Positions 59,203 through 64,000 of a stretch of DNA of 64,000 bases are shown piece after piece; within the stretch, counting starts at the first letter, position 1, and each line of letters begins with the position of its first letter. Below the pieces are notes generated by a model. That model was not told the origin of the DNA. It was given only the letters and a program-made list of their open reading frames with translations, and searched no databases. The DNA is from an uncultured Collinsella sp. (lineage in GTDB: Bacteria > Actinomycetota > Coriobacteriia > Coriobacteriales > Coriobacteriaceae), in NCBI GenBank assembly GCA_900758845.1, contig CAAESW010000001.1:1-64000 (forward strand), written 5' to 3'. Both the position numbers and the translations under genes were made by a program.

Positions 59203-59862
59203 CTAAGAAAGCGTGAGCAGCTCCGGCAGCTGGTCGATAATCTTGTCCGCGGCATCCTGGCTAAAGCCAAAGCGTTCCTCGCGCTTGGCAATGACTGTCA
59301 GGCCGGCTCGCTTGCCAGCGGTGATGCCGGGCACCGAATCCTCAACGCAGCAGCAGCGATTCGCGGGCAGCCCCAGCAGATCCAGCGCATGCAAGTAGAT
59401 GTCGGGCTCGGGCTTGCTCTCCTTAAACTGCTCGCCGCTCACCACATACTCAAAGGCATCCGACAGCCCGCATGCGTTGAGCACTTCCTCGATGCTATCC
59501 ATGGGAGACGAGCTGGCAAGCGCCACGCGAACGCCGCGGCGCGGCAGCTCTCGAATCGTATCCACGGCGCCCGGGTTGATCAAAGCCTGATAGTCGCGCG
59601 GACGCTTATGCGCCCACTCGTCCCAACGGGCCAACGCTTCCTCGCCAGTGAAATGCCCCTTACCGGCACGCTCGAACCAATCGACCAGCATATGCAGGAA
59701 GAACTGATGCGAGGTACCGACCTGGCCGTTCAACTCCTCTTGAGTCAGATTAAGCCCAAGCTCCTTGGCAAACGCGGCAGTCTCGCCCAGGTAGTAATAC
59801 TCGGTGTCGACAATGACGCCGTCCATGTCAAAGATAACGGCGTCGAACGGAAATGCGGACAC
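59203..59862 (-). CDS. HAD-superfamily phosphatase (beta-phosphoglucomutase-like)
   Basis: A 219-residue HAD subfamily I hydrolase. Motif I FDMDGVIVDTE (nucleophile Asp), motif II ASSSP, motif III KPEPDIYL and motif IV CVEDSVPGI, with an alpha-helical cap. It may be a sugar-phosphate phosphatase or phosphoglucomutase. I chose the GTG at 59862 because GGGAGGG stands before it and the domain begins just after; a longer in-frame start at 59910 lacks a site. It follows the Cof-type gene on the same strand with a terminator between them. Confidence 0.9.
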   Translation of the reverse strand: MSAFPFDAVIFDMDGVIVDTEYYYLGETAAFAKELGLNLTQEELNGQVGTSHQFFLHMLVDWFERAGKGHFTGEEALARWDEWAHKRPRDYQALINPGAVDTIRELPRRGVRVALASSSPMDSIEEVLNACGLSDAFEYVVSGEQFKESKPEPDIYLHALDLLGLPANRCCCVEDSVPGITAGKRAGLTVIAKREERFGFSQDAADKIIDQLPELLTLS

Positions 59863-59877
59863 GGCACCCTCCCTAAC

Positions 59878-59903
59878 AAAAGGGCGCCCGCAAGCGGACG
59901 CCC
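59878..59903 (-). terminator. Terminator of the Cof-type phosphatase
   Basis: GGGCGCCCGC (59882-59891) pairs with GCGGACGCCC (59894-59903); on the minus strand TTTT follows. Confidence 0.75.
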
Positions 59904-59925
59904 GAACCATGCACTATCGGCGATT

Positions 59926-60768
59926 CTAACCCAGTAGCTGGTCAAGTGCCACCGCGATACCGTCTTCGTTGTTGTTGGCGGTCACCATCTGGGCCACGGC
60001 CTTGACTTCATCGACAGCGTTACCCATGGCGACGCCGGTACCAGCCCACTCGATCATGGACTTGTCGTTCTGGCCGTCGCCAAACGATACGACCTCGCTG
60101 GCATCGATGCCGAGCTTGGGCAGGGCACCCTTGAGCGCGCGGGCCTTGTCAATACCGGGCGCCGTGTACTCAAAGTACCAGTCGGCCGTAAACATGCCCG
60201 AAAGCGTCTGCTTAAAGGGCGCATACATCTCCTCGTAATGTGCCTGCAGGTAGGCCGGATCGCCCGCCGTCAGCAGCTTGTCCACGGAATAAGCATCCGC
60301 CACCTCATGAAGGCTCTCGACTTCGCGAATCTTAAGGTCGCAGGCATCGCGCTCGTATTTGACGATATTCTTCTGCGAGCCGTCCGGCAGTGTAATCATG
60401 CAGCGATACGAGTCCTCTACATGCAGGTCGCGCCCGAGCGAGATCATGGGGATCACATCATAGTTTTGCAGGTGATCAATCAGACGGTGCAGCTCGTCAG
60501 CCGGCATGGCCTGGTCAAAAAGGACCTCATCGGTCTGAGCGTCGACCACATGCGCGCCATTAAAGGCAACCAGCAGACCGTCATGGTTTTGAAGGTCGAG
60601 CTCCTGGGCCAGGGCGTGAAGACCCCATGCGGGACGACCCGAAGCCAAGATGAGCTTAATGCCCGACTCCTGCGCCGCGAGCAGCTTCTCGCGCGTACGC
60701 GGGCTAATGACCTTTTGGTCGTTGGTGAGCGTACCGTCGATATCCATTGCGATGGCTTTAATTGCCAT
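59926..60768 (-). CDS. Cof-type HAD sugar phosphatase (YidA-like)
   Basis: A 280-residue class IIB HAD phosphatase. Motif I MDIDGTLTNDQKVIS, ASGRP (motif II), a large beta-type cap, and the C-terminal VVSFGDGQNDKSMIEWAG, GVAMGNAVDEVK and ANNNEDGIA typical of Cof/YidA. Acts on small sugar or nucleotide phosphates. Strong ribosome site AAGGAGG precedes the ATG. No clear link to neighbours. Confidence 0.93.
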   Translation of the reverse strand: MAIKAIAMDIDGTLTNDQKVISPRTREKLLAAQESGIKLILASGRPAWGLHALAQELDLQNHDGLLVAFNGAHVVDAQTDEVLFDQAMPADELHRLIDHLQNYDVIPMISLGRDLHVEDSYRCMITLPDGSQKNIVKYERDACDLKIREVESLHEVADAYSVDKLLTAGDPAYLQAHYEEMYAPFKQTLSGMFTADWYFEYTAPGIDKARALKGALPKLGIDASEVVSFGDGQNDKSMIEWAGTGVAMGNAVDEVKAVAQMVTANNNEDGIAVALDQLLG

Positions 60769-61257
60769 ATGTGCCTCCTTGCATCGTTTTTATCGCGCAC
60801 TATCTTATCCGAGCCGGGGCACGTTCGCACAGCGCACGTATGACGGTTGCAAAACCACCCCATTTGAAACAAAGGCAAAAAAGTACTTGCAAAGACGCGT
60901 TCCGACATATAAGTTGATAAAAGACCGCCGTTGCGGTTTTAAGTAGATCGAGCATATGAAGTTTGAGTTTTAGCGTGTAAGAGAAGGAAGATCGGCAAAG
61001 TACAACCCCAAACGCAATGACAACTTAATGAGGTAACTGCCACATGTGAGGCACCCAGGGCATTGCTGTCTCGATTTTGAGCACGATGCCTTCCGCCTTG
61101 CATGGGCCGTTCCGTCCCGCCCCTGCAGCAACTGCCTCACGGGCTCATTGAAAACCGCATAGCACCCCAACGTCAGCACATCACCCACGGCAAGCACATC
61201 ACTCACGACAACCAACACATCAACAAACAGCACGAACATCAACCGATTGGAGAAGCT
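60769..61257 (+). other. Intergenic region with iteron-like repeats at a mobile-element edge
   Basis: About 490 bases without a gene between the Cof phosphatase and the conjugative-element genes. The first half is AT-rich. From 61175 to 61244 come four related units with about 18-base period (AGCACATCAC at 61175 and 61193, AACACATCAAC at 61214, AGCACGAACATCAAC at 61229). They could be a replication or transfer-protein binding site, or an operator. Confidence 0.35.
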
Positions 61258-62148
61258 ATGACAAACCACCACGCTGAAGACGGCGATAAGAAAAGCATTC
61301 TGGATGCCCGCATTGAGCGAGCATATGCAAACGAATATGACGCCGCCTTTGCCGCCGCGACCATCAAGAACTACGCGTCGCTACCGCTCGCGACGATCTT
61401 GGCCGACCACCCTCAACTGCTGAAGCGCTGCACAAAGATCATGGGCGACCCCGACATTCGCAAGCTGACAGACCCCTATGCCCCAAAACGCGACAACGAT
61501 TCGTACGTTCTTACCGTAGGCTGCCTAGCCCATATGCTTACGGCGCTCGACACGAAACTCAAGCTCGAATGGGAACCCGACGAGCGTCATGAACTCGAAA
61601 GCAAGCGGAACACCCTGCGCACCGCACTGTTCCTTCCGTTGGACGGCCTCAAGCGCTGCAACGTCGAGCTCAATACACAGGCGCTGCAAAAGCCCGGGAC
61701 CACGGGGCAGAAAACTCCAAGACCCCATGCGGCCATCGTCGACCGCAACCGATATAACCGCATGACCGCGCACTTTTCTGCCGAGGGAGCAGCCATAAGG
61801 ACGCTGATCGACCTGCTGTGCCTCCTGAACATCAACGAGCTATTTGAGGGCTATCTCGCCCTTGTTCCCGCGACGGCACCCAAGTCGGTAGCAAAGATCA
61901 TCGAGACCTGCAGACGCCAGTTTGAGCGCCATCGCAATGGCAGCGAGATGAACGCCAGCATCGCGCAGTACTACGCGGCTCATTACAAAAATGACGGATG
62001 TGCCCCTATCGAGCATCAGCTGCGGCTCGCCTACACCACGCCCGTCGCAACGCTCCATCGCTTTGGAGCCCTTGGCGCTTGCGAGCCGCACGGACAGGCA
62101 GCCTGCCCCACAACCGAGCTCGATCTCAGGCTCGGACGAACCCTGTAG
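61258..62148 (+). CDS. Hypothetical protein in conjugative element
   Basis: A 296-residue, mostly helical, soluble protein with no recognised domain. It starts MTNHHAEDGDKKSI at ATG 61258 after GGAG, and has several charged helical segments (KLKLEWEPDERHELESKRNTLRTAL-type). No membrane segment or signal. Its position directly upstream of a ClpP-like protease and a coupling protein suggests an accessory mobilisation or relaxosome role, which is inferred only from context. Confidence 0.7.
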   Translation: MTNHHAEDGDKKSILDARIERAYANEYDAAFAAATIKNYASLPLATILADHPQLLKRCTKIMGDPDIRKLTDPYAPKRDNDSYVLTVGCLAHMLTALDTKLKLEWEPDERHELESKRNTLRTALFLPLDGLKRCNVELNTQALQKPGTTGQKTPRPHAAIVDRNRYNRMTAHFSAEGAAIRTLIDLLCLLNINELFEGYLALVPATAPKSVAKIIETCRRQFERHRNGSEMNASIAQYYAAHYKNDGCAPIEHQLRLAYTTPVATLHRFGALGACEPHGQAACPTTELDLRLGRTL

Positions 62149-62211
62149 CCCGCCAGCCCCTCCGCGGGCAGCGACTCTATTCCACAACACCACCAACAGA
62201 AAGGAGTCCTC

Positions 62212-62829
62212 ATGGACACCAATCATTCCCCCATCATCAGTCCCCTCACCATGCGTGAATCCGCCCGAGGTATCACGCTCACCAGCATTTACGATGAGAT
62301 GCTCGCCCGTCGCGAGCTCTCCGTCATGGGAAACATCGAAACCCCGATGGCTCACGACCTATGCCAGCAGATCCGCCTGCTCGATGCCACCGACCCCAGC
62401 CGTCCCATCACCATATTTGTCGCCAGCGCCGGCGGAAGCGTGCGATCGGGTCTTGCGATCTATGACGCCATGCGCCTCGCATCGTGCCCCATCCGCACCG
62501 TTTGTCTGGAATTCGCCGCGTCCATGGGTGCCGTGATCTTTATGGGCGGCGACGATCGCCGCATGGCGCCCCATGCAGAGCTCATGATTCACGACCCGCT
62601 GATCCCCCAGGGGGCAGGCGGCTCGGCACTTGCGCTGCAGGAAACCAGCCGGCGTCTCATGCAGACCCGCAAGACCCTCACGCAAATCCTCTCGGACCGC
62701 AGCGGCCTCACGCCCAAGCGCATCCAGTCCCTCACTGCAAAAGACACCTACCTTTCGGCCGAGCGCGCCGTCGAGCTCGGCTTTGCCCACGAAATCCTCT
62801 CGACCACCAAGGAGGTCGCCCATGTCTAA
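62212..62829 (+). CDS. ClpP-like serine protease of a conjugative element
   Basis: A 205-residue ClpP-family protein. Catalytic residues are in place: Ser104 in FAASMGAV, His127 in ELMIHDP, and Asp in AKDTYLSAERAV. The sequence departs from housekeeping ClpP, with a different N-terminus and GGDDRRMAP loop, and lacks clear signs of ClpX/ClpA docking that I could check. GAAAGGAG precedes the ATG. It overlaps the TraG/VirD4-type gene by eight bases, so protease and coupling protein are translated together, an unusual link. Confidence 0.88.
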   Translation: MDTNHSPIISPLTMRESARGITLTSIYDEMLARRELSVMGNIETPMAHDLCQQIRLLDATDPSRPITIFVASAGGSVRSGLAIYDAMRLASCPIRTVCLEFAASMGAVIFMGGDDRRMAPHAELMIHDPLIPQGAGGSALALQETSRRLMQTRKTLTQILSDRSGLTPKRIQSLTAKDTYLSAERAVELGFAHEILSTTKEVAHV

Positions 62830-64000
62830 CCTCGCCAGCCGCCTCGCCGCATCTGAGTCCGCATCGTCCACCATCCTCGCCAAGGATCGAACGCTTTCCT
62901 GCGACACCCGCCAAACGGGACTCAACAACAACGCACTTGTGATCGGCCCCTCGGGAGCCGGCAAGACCCGAAACGTCCTCAAGCCCAACCTGCTGCAAAT
63001 GAACGCAAGCTACATCGTGCTCGACACCAAAGGCACGCTCTGTCGCGAAGTGGGACCCGTGCTGGCAGCCCACGGTTACCGCGTGCAATGTCTCAACTTC
63101 GCCGACCTCAACACCGTCCCGGCCCTTGCGCTCGGCATCGAGCGCTGCGGCTACAACCCCCTGAGGCACATTCGCCGCAAGGCGGACGGCAGGCCCAACC
63201 AGCAGGATATCCTCTCGGTGGCAAAGGCCATCTGCCCCATCGAGGACAACAACCAGCCTTTTTGGGATCATGCGGCGGCAAACCTGCTGTCGTGTCTTAT
63301 CGCCTACGTCACCGAACAGCTACCCGCCGACGAGCAGACGATCAGCTCGGTCATCAAGCTGATCGAGCACCTGCAGGACGGTGCCACGGGTCGATTGCTT
63401 GACGACCTGATCACGATCGACCCCCAAAGCTATGCCCTCTCGCTATGGCGGCGCTACGCCATTACGCAAAATGCCGAGCGCATGCACGCGAGCATCGTCG
63501 GCATCCTTGCCGAAAAGGTCATGTGTCTGGGATTCGACGGTGCGGCACAGCTCTATCGTGAGTGCCATCAGGTGGACTTCGCTTCCATGGGACACACCCC
63601 CTGCGCCCTGTTTGTAACCGTGAGCGATATTGACCGCAATCTCGATCCGCTGACCGGCCTCTTTATTTCGCAGGCGTTTATGGGCCTCATTCGTGAGGCC
63701 GATAGGCAGCCCGACGGCAGCCTGCCCGTGCCCGTGCACTTTATGCTCGATGACTTCGCAAATCTGCAGATCCCCCAGATCGACAACGTGCTCTCGATTA
63801 TCCGAAGCCGCAACATCTGGGCAACGCTGCTGCTGCAGTCGACCAACCAGCTCGATGCGCTCTATGGCGAGGCACGCGCACGCTCCATCATGGGCAACTG
63901 CGACACGCATCTGGTGCTGGCGTTCCAGGATCCCGAGAGTGCCCGGGTATTTTCCGACCGCGCCGACGCGCTGCCCAGCACGCTCATGGCGACGCCGATC
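62822..64000 (+). CDS. TraG/VirD4 type IV coupling protein (partial)
   Basis: At least 393 residues, running off the window. Walker A GPSGAGKT at 42-49, with VLDTKGTLCREVG just after it, and Walker B region PVHFMLDDFANLQIPQIDNV near residue 310 mark it as a type IV coupling ATPase. Such proteins link the DNA relaxosome to a conjugation channel. It lacks an N-terminal membrane segment before the ATPase, as seen in the soluble-start branch in Gram-positive elements. AAGGAGG precedes the ATG. Confidence 0.92.
   Translation, partial: MSNLASRLAASESASSTILAKDRTLSCDTRQTGLNNNALVIGPSGAGKTRNVLKPNLLQMNASYIVLDTKGTLCREVGPVLAAHGYRVQCLNFADLNTVPALALGIERCGYNPLRHIRRKADGRPNQQDILSVAKAICPIEDNNQPFWDHAAANLLSCLIAYVTEQLPADEQTISSVIKLIEHLQDGATGRLLDDLITIDPQSYALSLWRRYAITQNAERMHASIVGILAEKVMCLGFDGAAQLYRECHQVDFASMGHTPCALFVTVSDIDRNLDPLTGLFISQAFMGLIREADRQPDGSLPVPVHFMLDDFANLQIPQIDNVLSIIRSRNIWATLLLQSTNQLDALYGEARARSIMGNCDTHLVLAFQDPESARVFSDRADALPSTLMATPI

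Noticed and set aside
1..64000. Search for tRNA, rRNA and CRISPR arrays
   Set aside because: No T-arm-like GTTCGA blocks with matching acceptor stems, no rRNA landmarks, and no regularly spaced identical repeats with unique spacers were seen by eye.

Overview
The window looks like chromosome of a high-GC, anaerobic, fermentative Actinomycetota of the class Coriobacteriia, most likely a gut Collinsella. This is inferred from gene content and coding style, not from a database search. Pointers are Pta plus two acetate kinases and lactate dehydrogenase, a probable arginine deiminase start at the left edge, an ECF vitamin/amino-acid transporter, a fructoselysine-type (Amadori product) operon, SdpRI, and a Lys/D-Asp cell-wall gene set. 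No rRNA, tRNA or CRISPR array was found.

Layout. 1-6753: start of a probable arcA gene (leftward), then polyphosphate kinase, an RNA m5U methyltransferase, a DJ-1 family protein overlapping maf, and a P1 peptidase. 6754-7129 holds two copies of a structured repeat (E1) and a fossil glycosyltransferase end. 7130-9356: UDP-galactopyranose mutase and a family-2 glycosyltransferase. 9588-13442: pta facing two tandem ackA genes. 13590-17927: HIT protein, exonuclease VII (xseB, xseA), a membrane zinc peptidase and RNase D. 18026-21153: a lipid kinase with a 30-residue membrane peptide, then a secreted, membrane-anchored C69 dipeptidase. 21357-24835: a leader peptide with three Trp codons and an attenuator, followed by an ECF transporter (S component, fused A-A' ATPase, T component). 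24960-27047: an Asp/Glu racemase and an ATP-grasp ligase of the D-aspartate ligase type. 27270-32137: MOSC protein, a CwlO-like secreted wall protein, small membrane proteins, phage debris and a higBA-type toxin-antitoxin pair. 32240-37607: an M20 deacylase diverging from a lysine-riboswitch operon with a LysA-DapA fusion, dapB and dapH. 37750-47164: NdpA, a lipase-like protein, Ldh, an aminotransferase, NAD synthetase and two low-complexity proteins. 47379-51992: EttA, SdpIR, TcdA, TatD. 52271-59051: an Amadori-product operon (frlD, frlB, frlC, amidohydrolase, YfcC transporter, GntR regulator). 59203-60768: two HAD phosphatases. 61258-64000: the edge of a conjugative element (unknown protein, ClpP-like protease, TraG/VirD4 coupling protein).

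How the genes work together. Lysine made by DapA, DapB, DapH, possibly the aminotransferase and M20 protein here, and LysA could supply both protein and peptidoglycan. The racemase/ligase pair could supply a D-Asp cross-bridge on that lysine. The lysine riboswitch and the Trp attenuator show that two amino-acid supply routes are controlled by RNA in this stretch.

The most unusual signal lies between genes. At least two families of long nested palindromes (E1, two copies; E2, three copies) keep short sequence blocks constant while their helices change sequence on both sides and stay paired, which is the pattern of a conserved folded RNA or single-stranded DNA. Other long palindromes (E3, E5, short REP-like units) share the habit of sitting just beyond the 3' ends of genes.
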